This document shows positions 27,981-36,151 of a stretch of DNA of 45,588 bases, in pieces. The notes beneath the pieces are model-generated. The model made no database searches, was not told the origin of the DNA, and was given only the letters and a program-made list of their open reading frames with translations. Numbering within the stretch: the stretch's first letter is position 1; each line of letters opens with the position of its first letter. Both the position numbers and the translations under genes were made by a program. The stretch is from Okeania sp. SIO3I5 (GTDB taxonomy: Bacteria > Cyanobacteriota > Cyanobacteriia > Cyanobacteriales > Microcoleaceae), in contig NZ_JAAHHT010000055.1 of NCBI RefSeq assembly GCF_010672085.1, positions 1-45,588 of the forward strand, read 5' to 3'.

Positions 27981-29672
27981 ATGTCTGATTTTTCCTCCCT
28001 AGACTTAGATCAATCTTTTGAAAAATCTTCTTTCACAGATTCCATCCGTCAACCAATATGGATAGCACTTTTTAGTTCTGTGATTATTCATGCTATTTTA
28101 GGAATTAATTTACCAAAACTTTCTCTTTTTTCTGAGAAAGCTAAATTACCACCAACAGTAGGATTAATAGAATTAACGCCAGAACAACTGGAACTTCTCC
28201 CCCAACCAGAAGAACCAGAAATTACTTTCTCTACAGTACCAATACCAGGAAACTTTTCTCCTATTGCACCGCCAACTTCAGCTCAAGTACCGACTTTTTC
28301 TCAATCTCCTGCTTCGGAATTGCCCAGCATACCAGTAGATCCTTCAGACTACAATTTACCAAAATTACCACCCCAAGACTCTAACACTTCATCCTCTTTT
28401 TCCACTCCTTCCGTTTCCAGGTTGCCTAGAAATTCTGCTCCGACAGAATTTTCCTACAATTATCCATCTATACCAGGGCGATCGCTATTACCAGTGACAC
28501 CAGTATCTCCAGTTCCATTACCTAGTAGAAACCGTCAACCTATAGATATATTTCAGGTTGAACCACCACCAGATCCAAACCAAAGTCAAATAGATGAATA
28601 TCAAATTAGGAAAAGTTTGAATTTGACAGATGAAGTCTATGACTCAGGTTTATCTCGTCGTCCTACTCTGGAGATAGATCCTAATGATCAAACTTCTGTC
28701 GCTGAAAATTCCAGAAAATCATACACAGCAAATTTAACGTTGCCTCCACAACGTTACCAAGATAAAGTTAATAATCAAAATGCTGTTGCTGTCAAAGAAA
28801 ATAATACTGGTACTCAACCACAAAAGACTCCCTTACCTCCAGATCCGACGAAAAAAAATCGGTTGTCAGAAGCACCCATAGTCAGACAACTACGGGAAGG
28901 AAAGACTATTCAAGATCTAGCGGAGGAAGCAAAACAACAACAAAAGACAGTTTTCACCGCTCCCTCACCAACTCCAACTCAAAAATCTCAACCCGAAACA
29001 CCTCCTGTTGTTGCTGATCCTAAACCTTCTCCAACTCCTGAAAAACCCAAAGAGTTTAAAGGTTCATTGTTGGCAAAATTGGAGCGATCGCCACAACAAA
29101 AGGTTACGGAAGTTGCACCAGTTCCTAAACCATCTCCTAAAACTGAAGAAAAATTAGCTGCTGCTACTTTAGAAGAAACAAAAGCACCTGCACCGGAGGT
29201 AAAAGTAACGCCTGCTGTTGCTCCTACTCCTAAACCTTCCCCTTCACTACAACCGCTTAGAGAATTTAAGGGTTCGCTGTTGCAAGAATTACAAGAGAAA
29301 AAGCGAACAAATGCTCCGGTTAATCAGGAGTCCGAGTCAAGGGAAATAGCTTTAGGTGCCGTTGGTGCTTATATGCAGTGGGCGATAGAATTAGGGGTAG
29401 GTGAAGAAAGTTTGACTCAACCGAAAGTTATTTCTAATGTTTATCCGGAAACTGCTTGCGAGGAAAAGTTGGAAGGTAAAGCTACCGTGGGGGTGTTGGT
29501 TAATCCAGATGGTAGTATTAGTAAGGAACCGAAATTGTTGTTAGAAAGTGGTTCTCCAACGTTGGATCGAGCTGCTTTGGATGCGGTAAATAAGGAGTCG
29601 TTTGATAGTAATGATGATTCTAAGTTGTATCAGTATGAGTTTGATTTTGATAGTTCTAGTTGTGGGGAGTAG
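27981..29672 (+). CDS. TonB-like energy-transducing protein
   Basis: 563 residues. TonB proteins pass proton-motive energy from ExbB/ExbD in the inner membrane to outer-membrane receptors. The single membrane segment is residues 25-43 and contains S33-V-I-I-H37, matching the essential SxxxH of TonB. A very long Pro-rich periplasmic spacer follows (60-450), with a motif EFKGSLL occurring twice. The C-terminal 100 residues fit the TonB fold (KATVGVLVNPDGSISKEPKL, then TLDRAALDAV). AGGAA precedes the ATG. The stop codon lies inside a GGGGAGTAGGGAGTG heptamer start. No exbB, exbD or receptor gene is nearby. Identification as TonB-like is good; the receptor is unknown. Confidence 0.8.
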   Translation: MSDFSSLDLDQSFEKSSFTDSIRQPIWIALFSSVIIHAILGINLPKLSLFSEKAKLPPTVGLIELTPEQLELLPQPEEPEITFSTVPIPGNFSPIAPPTSAQVPTFSQSPASELPSIPVDPSDYNLPKLPPQDSNTSSSFSTPSVSRLPRNSAPTEFSYNYPSIPGRSLLPVTPVSPVPLPSRNRQPIDIFQVEPPPDPNQSQIDEYQIRKSLNLTDEVYDSGLSRRPTLEIDPNDQTSVAENSRKSYTANLTLPPQRYQDKVNNQNAVAVKENNTGTQPQKTPLPPDPTKKNRLSEAPIVRQLREGKTIQDLAEEAKQQQKTVFTAPSPTPTQKSQPETPPVVADPKPSPTPEKPKEFKGSLLAKLERSPQQKVTEVAPVPKPSPKTEEKLAAATLEETKAPAPEVKVTPAVAPTPKPSPSLQPLREFKGSLLQELQEKKRTNAPVNQESESREIALGAVGAYMQWAIELGVGEESLTQPKVISNVYPETACEEKLEGKATVGVLVNPDGSISKEPKLLLESGSPTLDRAALDAVNKESFDSNDDSKLYQYEFDFDSSSCGE

Positions 29673-29685
29673 GGAGTGTTTTAGG

Positions 29686-29718
<33 letters not shown>

Positions 29719-29741
29719 GAGGAAGTGTTTTAGGAGGAGTC

Positions 29742-30345
29742 ATGTGCCTCATAACTGTGCGAGGGGAAAGCCTTCAAAGTCCCCCTTTCCAAGGGGGATT
29801 TAGGGGGATTGTAAATTTGCCTCACAACTTTGGGAATTGCTCTATCATAAGAATCCGGTTGAACACTCGTCATTGCGATTGGATTGTATCCCCCCTGCCC
29901 CCCTTTGAAAGGGGGGAGTCTTCAAAGTCCCCCTTGGAAAGGGGGATTTAGGGGGATTATCAATGTGCCTCATAACTTTGGGAATTGCTCTATCATAAGA
30001 ATCCGATCGAACACTCGTCGTTGCGATTGGATTATATCCCCCCCTGCCCCCCTTTGAAAGGGGGGAGTCTTCAAAGTCCCCCTTGGAAAGGGGGATTTAG
30101 GGGGATTGTAAATGTGCTTCATCACTATGGGAATTGCTATATCATAAGAATCCGGTTGAACACTCGTCATTGCGATTGGATTGTATCCCCCCTGCCCCCC
30201 TTTGAAAGGGGGGAGTCTTCAAAGTCCCCCTTGGAAAGGGGGATTTAGGGGGATTGTAAATGTGCTTCATCACTATGGGAATTGCTATATCATAAGAATC
30301 CGATTGAACACTCGTCATTGCGAGCGGCAGCGACGCAATCTCCGT
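29742..30345. repeat. four 148-bp tandem repeats
   Basis: Each unit contains a hairpin (CCCCCCTTTGAAAGGGGGG and CCCCCTTGGAAAGGGGG), GGAATTGCT, and ATAAGAATCCG. GGAATTGCT recurs at about 29834, 29981, 30131 and 30279, a spacing of 148-149 bp. The units are over 90% alike. Short frames on both strands across this array are repeat artefacts. Confidence 0.85.
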
Positions 30346-30418
30346 AAACCTCTGAGATTGCTTCCTTCCACTCCGTTCCAGTCGCAATGACGCAGGCGAT
30401 AATTATCTGGATTTAATA

Positions 30419-30742
30419 TCAAAGGGTAATTGCTGTCTCAATATCTTGTTTTCCATTACGAGAACGAAACTGTAATGTGATTTCTATGTCAAGTCGTTTG
30501 AGAAAATTCAGTAGTTTTCCTTCACTAAACTTTTGAAATTCTCCATTCAACAAATGAGATACTTCTGGTTGGGAAATACCGAGAATTTCACTAATTTCAA
30601 TCTGTTTAAGATTTCTTTGTTTCAACAAACGTATTACCTGAATAGCTATTTTTCCTCGTGTAAAAAGTTCGTCAGCATTGTCAAAACCTAGATCGGAAAA
30701 TACATTACCACTACTTTCTTCAAAAATTTGCTCTTGTATCAT
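30419..30742 (-). CDS. HigA-type HTH antitoxin (orphan)
   Basis: 107 residues with a helix-turn-helix of the HTH_37/XRE type: IRLLKQRNLKQIEISEILGI, then SQPEVSHLLNGEFQKFSEGK. Proteins of this kind are antitoxins of HigB/RelE-like (gp49) toxins and repress their own operon. Its ATG overlaps the stop codon of a remnant of the upstream toxin frame (ATGA), the normal coupled toxin-antitoxin order, but the toxin is lost. It may now act only as a DNA-binding protein. Confidence 0.8.
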   Translation of the reverse strand: MIQEQIFEESSGNVFSDLGFDNADELFTRGKIAIQVIRLLKQRNLKQIEISEILGISQPEVSHLLNGEFQKFSEGKLLNFLKRLDIEITLQFRSRNGKQDIETAITL

Positions 30743-30795
30743 TTTTCTGGCTCCCTTTTAACTGCATCTTTGTAACGTTGTTTAATGACGAGTTG
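30739..30795 (-). pseudogene. HigB-like toxin 3' stub
   Basis: The frame before the antitoxin reads QLVIKQRYKDAVKREPEK and TGA, whose bases overlap the antitoxin ATG. The KQRYKDAVKR ending resembles the C-terminus of gp49/HigB-type toxins (often ...AKQRYKEL). Upstream it is cut off by a TAG within repeat sequence, so only about 18 codons remain. Assignment is inference from motif and context. Confidence 0.5.
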
Positions 30796-30850
30796 CTAGA
30801 TATGGATGATGGATAATGGATAATGGATAATTACCTCAAAACTTTTCAAC

Positions 30851-30865
30851 GTTTCAATCCCTAAA
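30851..30865 (-). repeat. isolated CRISPR-repeat half
   Basis: GTTTCAATCCCTAAA equals the first 15 bases of the 36-bp CRISPR repeat of the array at 31303-31853. It then changes abruptly into the GGCTTTGTTG element. The missing second half reappears at 31303-31325. Confidence 0.65.
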
Positions 30866-31260
30866 GGCTTTGTTGTAATAGCCATAGAAAATCCGTTCCG
30901 CTTTTCGGTTGTCCCCGACATGAAAGGTGAACCTAGTGGCAGCTATATCACCCTCTTTCAGATTATTGATGTTTGATTCATTTATTGGCCAATAGTTAAA
31001 CCGCTCAAAGCCTTTCCAAGTATAAGTTTCAGCCTTTTTTATATCAAAGAAAGAAAAGATTGATGTTTGATTCATTTATTGGCCAATAGTTAAATGGCTA
31101 AAAGCCTTTCCAGGTATAAGTTTCAGCCTTTTTTATATCAAAGAAAGAAAAGATTGATGTTTGATTCATTTATTTGCCAATAGTTAAACATCTAAAACCC
31201 TTTCCAGGTATAAGTTTCAGCCTTTTTTATATCAAAGATCGATGTTTGATTTATTTATTA
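30866..31260 (-). mobile_element. GGCTTTGTTGTA element with 94-bp internal triplication
   Basis: It shares sequence with 40436-40818: GGCTTTGTTGTAATAGCC at one end and a body with GGTGATATAGC(T/A)GCCACTAG. The far terminal inverted repeat is missing and replaced by GACTTCTTGCAGAAGTC and GGGAATA units. Within it a 94-bp unit (GGTATAAGTTTCAGCCTTTT) is repeated about three times, with TATAAG at 31021, 31115 and 31209. A 73-codon frame (30854-31075) crosses it. The other copy keeps this frame through a three-base indel but is split by a MITE, so I leave it as part of the element. Confidence 0.6.
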
Positions 31261-31302
31261 GACTTCTTGCAGAAGTCAGGGAATAGGGAATAGGGAATAG
31301 GG

Positions 31303-31853
31303 AATAGGGATTAGGGTTTCCAGAATCTGGTGATTACTTAGAATCGCTATTTCCTCTCCGTAAAGTTTCAATCCCTAAATAGGGATTAGGGTTTCCAGAG
31401 TAGCTTCGCCAACATTTCACGGCGGCGACCCTTATAGCGTTTCAATCCCTAAATAGGGATTAGGGTTTCCAGAGAAAGCAATCGTGGAAGGGCAAGAAGA
31501 AATTGCAAAAAGTTTCAATCCCTAAATAGGGATTAGGGTTTCCAGAGTTTTCTTTAGTTTCTCTTCCCGCCATCGGGCAGGAGACTAAAAAGTTTCAATC
31601 CCTAAATAGGGATTAGGGTTTCCAGAGAATCGTGAATCAATTATGAAAGTTTTATCTAGTTTAGTTCTTGTTTCAATCCCTAAATAGGGATTAGGGTTTC
31701 CAGAGTTTTTTTATAACGCTATGGTGGCTTTTTGCCTACGGAATGTTTCAATCCCTAAATAGGGATTAGGGTTTCCAGAGGTAAGGGAATTTTCTTGATA
31801 GAGAATAAGGGAATATTGTTTCAATCCCTAAATAGGGATTAGGGTTTCCAGAG
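31303..31853 (-). CRISPR. orphan CRISPR array, 7 full repeats plus one partial
   Basis: 36-bp repeats start GTTTCAATCCCTAAATAGGG and end ATTAGGGTTTCCAGAG on the plus strand, at 31365, 31439, 31512, 31592, 31670, 31745 and 31818. Six full spacers are 38, 37, 44, 42, 39 and 37 bp, plus one of about 39 bp next to the partial repeat at 31303-31325. All seven full repeats look identical. On the minus strand the repeat ends ATTGAAAC, the usual crRNA 5' handle, so transcription is probably on the minus strand. The partial repeat would then be leader-distal, as expected. There are no cas genes in the window. No spacer matches sequence I can recognise here. Confidence 0.93.
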
Positions 31854-32047
31854 AGTTCCGATCCAGAAGTACGACGTGGCAAGGGTTTCAGATACCCCAA
31901 AATACCAACCCCTTTGATTTTCCCATCAACAAGGCTAATTTGGCCAAAATGATGAGCCTCAAACCCGCTCCTAGCAAGGCACATACGCAGTTCAACGAAA
32001 TAATCAGTGTTTCAGCGATTCTTCGAGGTGCGTATGTGGGGTTCCAT
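31854..32047 (-). pseudogene. unidentified coding remnant abutting the CRISPR array
   Basis: From ATG 32045-32047 the minus frame reads MEPHIRTSKNR, TGA, then NTDYFVELRMCLARSGFEAH and HFGQISLVDGKIKGVGILGY, LKPLPRRTSGSEL and then runs into the first CRISPR repeat. The composition is protein-like. The internal TGA and the junction with the array suggest a broken gene. I do not recognise the family. It occupies the place where an AT-rich CRISPR leader would be expected. Confidence 0.4.
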
Positions 32048-32169
32048 GCAAAGATAGAAAACCACCTCTTAGCCATCCTTAACAAATAAGAAATGACTAA
32101 AAACACACTACTATTTATTTTTTGAAGTTCTTAACTGAAAATATACTAACTTTTTCATTTCATCCCTGT

Positions 32170-32890
32170 CAAGTGGACGAAAAAATCAATTTAAAAATTC
32201 AAAATTCAAAATTAGAAATTCAAAAAAAATTTGATTTAACAATTCCAGGACTTACGCATTTTTGAGTTCTAAACACTACATATTTATAACGTTATAGTTT
32301 TTGAACCCTATATGACGCTATATGTAGTGTCTCTGCCTCAGTCCTGAATTCCAAATTCCAAACATAATTTCAATTCAAAATTTAAAATTATAAATTTAAA
32401 AAAAATTTGATTTAACAATTCCAGGACTTACGCATTTTTGAGTTCTAAACACTACATATTTATAACGTTATAGTTTTTGAACCCTATATGACGCTATATG
32501 TAGTGTCTCTGCCTCAGTCCTGAATTCCAAATTCCAAACATAATTTCAATTCAAAATTCAAAATTAGAAATTTAAAAAAAAATTTTATTTAACAATTCCA
32601 TGACTTACGCATTTTTGAGTTCTAAACACTACATATTTATAACGTTATAGTTTTTGAACCCTATATGACGCTATATATAGTGTTTCTGCCTCAGTCCTGA
32701 ATTGAAAATTTAAAACATAATTTCAATTCAAAATTCAAAATTAGAAATTTAAAAAAAAATTTTATTTAACAATTCCATGACTTACGCATTTTTGAGTTCT
32801 AAACACTACATATTTATAACGTTATAGTTTTTGAACTCTATATGACGCTATATATAGTGTCTCTGCCTAAGTCCTGAACTCAAAATTTAA
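32170..32890. repeat. four 177-bp tandem repeats, each holding a CAGGACTTACG MITE
   Basis: Each unit is a MITE (CAGGACTTACGCATTTTTGA to TCTCTGCCTCAGTCCTG) plus AT-rich sequence (AATTCAAAATTAGAAATT). MITE starts are 32246, 32422, 32599 and 32776. AATTC lies on both sides of the first MITE, a probable 5-bp target duplication. The later two units have CATGACTTACG. The MITE seems to have inserted once and then been amplified with its flanks. Confidence 0.85.
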
Positions 32891-32929
32891 AACATAATTT
32901 CAATTCAAAATTCAAAATTAGAAATTCAA

Positions 32930-33222
32930 AATTCAAAGCATAACCGGATTTTTTATTATTACAAAAAAGAACTTTGATTAATAGCAATTTCATTAATTCT
33001 AAATTCTAAATTCTGAATTCTAAATTCTCTAAAGCACTTTCATTGAGTAGCAATTTCGTTAATTCTCAATTCCCAATTTTCAATTCTAAATTCTGAATTC
33101 TAAATTCTGATAAATTCTCAATTTTCAGTTCAGAATTCTAAATTCTGAATTCTAAATTCTCTAAAGCAATTTCATTAATTCTCAATTTTCAATTCTGAAT
33201 TCTAAATTCTGAATTCTAAATT
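32930..33222. repeat. AATTCTAAATTCTG low-complexity tract
   Basis: Repeated AATTCTAAATTCTGAATTCT units run up to the stop codon of the Hsp70-like gene. No gene. Confidence 0.7.
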
Positions 33223-35226
33223 CTAAATTCTCTTCAGCAAAGGTTCTTCTAACTTCTGCCTACTACTAGCAATCAGCTTACTTAAATATTCTCGTACATG
33301 CTCTGCTTGTTCATAATTCAATTCATATTTATTACTCTCAATTTCCCGATCAAAAAGAGCCTTTCTTTTCAAATTTTGATAATCATCATTTTGTTGAGAA
33401 ACCTCACTTAACAACATCAAATCTTCCTGAGAAGGAATTAAACCAAGAGGCAACTTCCCCCCTAAAATATCCCGAATTTTTTCTTGGCAAACACGAGTAT
33501 TAATCCCTCGTTTTTCCAACAATTGAAAAACCTCCTTCACAGACAAAGGATAATCAGAAAAAACCTGCAAAATCTCCCAAAGCAAAAAATAATCATTGTA
33601 TTGTTCTCTACCTATATCTACAATTTGTGGATAGAGAGGTAAAATAGCCAAACCATAAGCAACTCTACCAATAGTTAATCTAATATCCTCCATCTCAGAC
33701 AAACAATTATCCAATCCCTCCTCATTTTTTCCCCCTAAATCTACATTTTCCGACTCAACTTTTCCATCCTGTACAATAATTGCATTCGGTAACTTTTGAC
33801 GTAACCAACGAGCGATCGCCTCCCAACAACCACTACCCCCAGTACAAATAGCGCGACTAATTCCCACAGGAGATATTCCCACCTTACTCAAAAAATTATT
33901 CAACTCTTGATTTAACTGTTTAACAAAAGGTGCCAATACCTTACCTTCCAAATCCTTTTCTTGTAAATACCTGACGCGATCGCCAATACTCAAAGTAAAC
34001 TCTTTTTCCGACGGCAAAATAACCTTTAAATTACGAGCTGTTACTAATAACTCTTGCCTATAAGACGAACTTTGTAACCACTGCTGTAACTGATACCTAA
34101 TTGACAAATCTGGACAACCAGCTCGTGGCCATAATTGACCCGATTTATCCCAATCTTCTTGATTTTCAGTCACAACCGCCACATTGTCATCCTCTAGTAA
34201 AAGTTGACAAATAATATCTTGATCCAAAGCATGACCTCCATAAGCAAAACTATGACAATGGAAATTAGAAGAAGTCAAACTTTGCCCATTTTCCGGCAAA
34301 CTCACCAAGGCCAACTCTGTCGTAGTTGCCCCCACATTCACAATTAAAATCGCGTCCTTTCTATACCCTGAAATAGCATAATTTTCTGTAGTTTCCGTTA
34401 CTGAAACTAACTCTGATAAAGCCGTAGCGATCGCATCCTCAATCACAACTACTTGATTGACATTTTTAACCAAACCTGCATCTAAAACCGCCTCCCGAAG
34501 ATTAAAGCGATAAGCTTCAGGCCAATTTGCCAGAGAACCCATAATTACAGATTTTAATTGTGCCAAAGCTGAGACAAAAACTTCATGTTCTAATCCCACC
34601 GCACCACAAACATAATTATTAGTAATAACCGTTGTTTGAGTATCTTTTTCAATCAGAGAAATAGAATTTTGGAAATTACCTTGAGGGTTAAAAGTCATTA
34701 ATAAAGTCACCAACCCTTGTTTAACCAAACTGAGAGGAACCTGATGTTTTTCAGACCATTGTAAAACAGGTTGATGAGTAGTTGCAGGAGAAAAATTAGG
34801 AGCTATTATCAAAGATTCCTCTGATTTTTCTGCTAATTTTTGCTTTTTAAATTTAAGTGAAATGTAAGGAATAGTAACCTTTAAACTCGGCTTAAAATTT
34901 TCTAGTAATAAAGGTTTTTCGGCAATAATTTCCTCCCGTTCTTGATCAGATACTGCCAACTTTTGAGCTAAATAAACAATTGATGGGAGCCTATATATTC
35001 TTTCGATAGAATTAAAATCAGTTTTAACAGTTTTTGTAGAGAGAGTAAATTCTTGATTAATGCCAGGAATATCTAATTCTGGTCTAGCTCCCACCAATTC
35101 CCAATAAATAGGATAAATTTCCCCACTGTTCCGATTAAATAATGCAGCAGAAATACCAGTAGTACCAAAGTCAATTCCTAAATACCATAGTGAACTTATT
35201 TGAGGTGTTGTTATATTAGCTTCCAT
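33223..35226 (-). CDS. Hsp70/actin-superfamily ATPase
   Basis: 667 residues from ATG 35224-35226; a TTG 15 bases upstream (35241) overlaps the TGA of the preceding gene and is an alternative. The ATPase core has phosphate-1 YLGIDFGTTG (15-24), a connect-1-like VVIEDAIATAL (about 258-268), phosphate-2 ILIVNVGATTTELAL (about 291) and the adenosine motif AICTGGSGCWEAI (about 457). An extra charged segment sits near 125-150. The last 130 residues are helical and lack the DnaK substrate-binding domain, so this is not DnaK. It probably binds ATP and changes shape in response to partners. It is third in a tight minus-strand operon after a coiled-coil and an acidic ORF. Function is unknown to me; a chaperone-like or filament-forming role is possible. 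Confidence 0.75.
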   Translation of the reverse strand: MEANITTPQISSLWYLGIDFGTTGISAALFNRNSGEIYPIYWELVGARPELDIPGINQEFTLSTKTVKTDFNSIERIYRLPSIVYLAQKLAVSDQEREEIIAEKPLLLENFKPSLKVTIPYISLKFKKQKLAEKSEESLIIAPNFSPATTHQPVLQWSEKHQVPLSLVKQGLVTLLMTFNPQGNFQNSISLIEKDTQTTVITNNYVCGAVGLEHEVFVSALAQLKSVIMGSLANWPEAYRFNLREAVLDAGLVKNVNQVVVIEDAIATALSELVSVTETTENYAISGYRKDAILIVNVGATTTELALVSLPENGQSLTSSNFHCHSFAYGGHALDQDIICQLLLEDDNVAVVTENQEDWDKSGQLWPRAGCPDLSIRYQLQQWLQSSSYRQELLVTARNLKVILPSEKEFTLSIGDRVRYLQEKDLEGKVLAPFVKQLNQELNNFLSKVGISPVGISRAICTGGSGCWEAIARWLRQKLPNAIIVQDGKVESENVDLGGKNEEGLDNCLSEMEDIRLTIGRVAYGLAILPLYPQIVDIGREQYNDYFLLWEILQVFSDYPLSVKEVFQLLEKRGINTRVCQEKIRDILGGKLPLGLIPSQEDLMLLSEVSQQNDDYQNLKRKALFDREIESNKYELNYEQAEHVREYLSKLIASSRQKLEEPLLKRI

Positions 35227-35237
35227 TAGTAATAAAC

Positions 35238-36089
35238 TCAAATTTTTTTTTCAGAATTTGATTCGTCTTGAAGTAGACTTTCTAGAGCTAAAAATTCCCG
35301 ATTTTCTGTTTCTCTTAATTCTTCTTCATCTTCTGTTGCCGGAGTCAAGTCATCCAAAATATCTTCTAAAGTTAGCTCATTATCTGTACTTTTAACTGAA
35401 CTAGAAATATTTTCCTGATTACTTGCAATTGTTCTTTCTGAAACATCATCAACATTCACAAATAAATTCTCTAAATTAGTAACTTCCTCTTCAGAAGTAA
35501 TAGCAAAACCACTCTCCAACAAATCAGGAGTATTTTCTGTTGAATCTATATCCTGATATTCTTCTCCTAATTGTAATTGAGTTTGTCCCGGATCATCTAT
35601 TAACTCATCCACATCAATTTCCTCCAAACTTTCTAAATCAGAACGCAAATGTTGTAGAGTTTGACTATCCAATAATAATTCATCTGGTTTTTCATCAAAT
35701 TCTTCTACAGGCAATAAACTTTGTGTTATAGGTGCCTGAATATATGTCTTTTCTTCTGATTCTTCTGTTAAATCTGACTCGACTTTAACCGTTAAATTTG
35801 TGGAATTTTGTTGATTTTCATTAGTAGTTATTAATTGTTCAGTTCCCCCTTTATCCACCTCTAACTTTCCGAATAAATTGCTCAGAGATTCCAGACTTTC
35901 AGTATTGTCTAAATTTTCTCTATTTTCTGATGCATCTAATTTTAATTCTGGAGTTATCAGTGCCTCATCTTCTCTCGAAAAAACTTGATTCTCATAGTTT
36001 TGGCTCTCTCTATAACTCTCTTCAAAACTAGGAGGTTCTAACTGAGGAGAACTTTCATTTTCCTGGCGAGCGCCTTCAACTATTTCCAA
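35238..36089 (-). CDS. acidic low-complexity ORF, probably the C-terminal part of the upstream gene
   Basis: 283 residues from a TTG, very rich in Glu, Asp, Ser, Asn and Leu (VDELIDDPGQTQLQLGEEYQ; LEDILDDLTPATEDEEELRE). It appears mostly disordered with short amphipathic pieces. There is no ATG and no clear RBS at the start. The same frame stays open upstream through NNQESSIEYPSSINEKQD to an A11 run (36163-36173) within the end of the upstream gene. A -1 shift there, or one extra A in the mRNA, would fuse the two into about 595 residues. Its TGA is 12 bases upstream of the Hsp70-like ATG and overlaps that gene's alternative TTG. Function unknown. Confidence 0.6.
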   Translation of the reverse strand: MEIVEGARQENESSPQLEPPSFEESYRESQNYENQVFSREDEALITPELKLDASENRENLDNTESLESLSNLFGKLEVDKGGTEQLITTNENQQNSTNLTVKVESDLTEESEEKTYIQAPITQSLLPVEEFDEKPDELLLDSQTLQHLRSDLESLEEIDVDELIDDPGQTQLQLGEEYQDIDSTENTPDLLESGFAITSEEEVTNLENLFVNVDDVSERTIASNQENISSSVKSTDNELTLEDILDDLTPATEDEEELRETENREFLALESLLQDESNSEKKI

Positions 36090-36151
36090 ATCTTGCTTTT
36101 CATTAATACTAGATGGATATTCGATAGAAGATTCTTGATTATTTGACCTAT

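Noticed and set aside
30854-31075. 73-codon frame as a gene
   Set aside because: It ends in a CRISPR-repeat piece and runs through a tripled repeat; treated as part of the mobile element, with the partial frame conservation reported as a finding.
31888-32106. Minus-strand frame with several hydrophobic stretches, and an opposite plus-strand open frame
   Set aside because: The frame at 31854-32047 has the more protein-like sequence; the others have no RBS or family resemblance.
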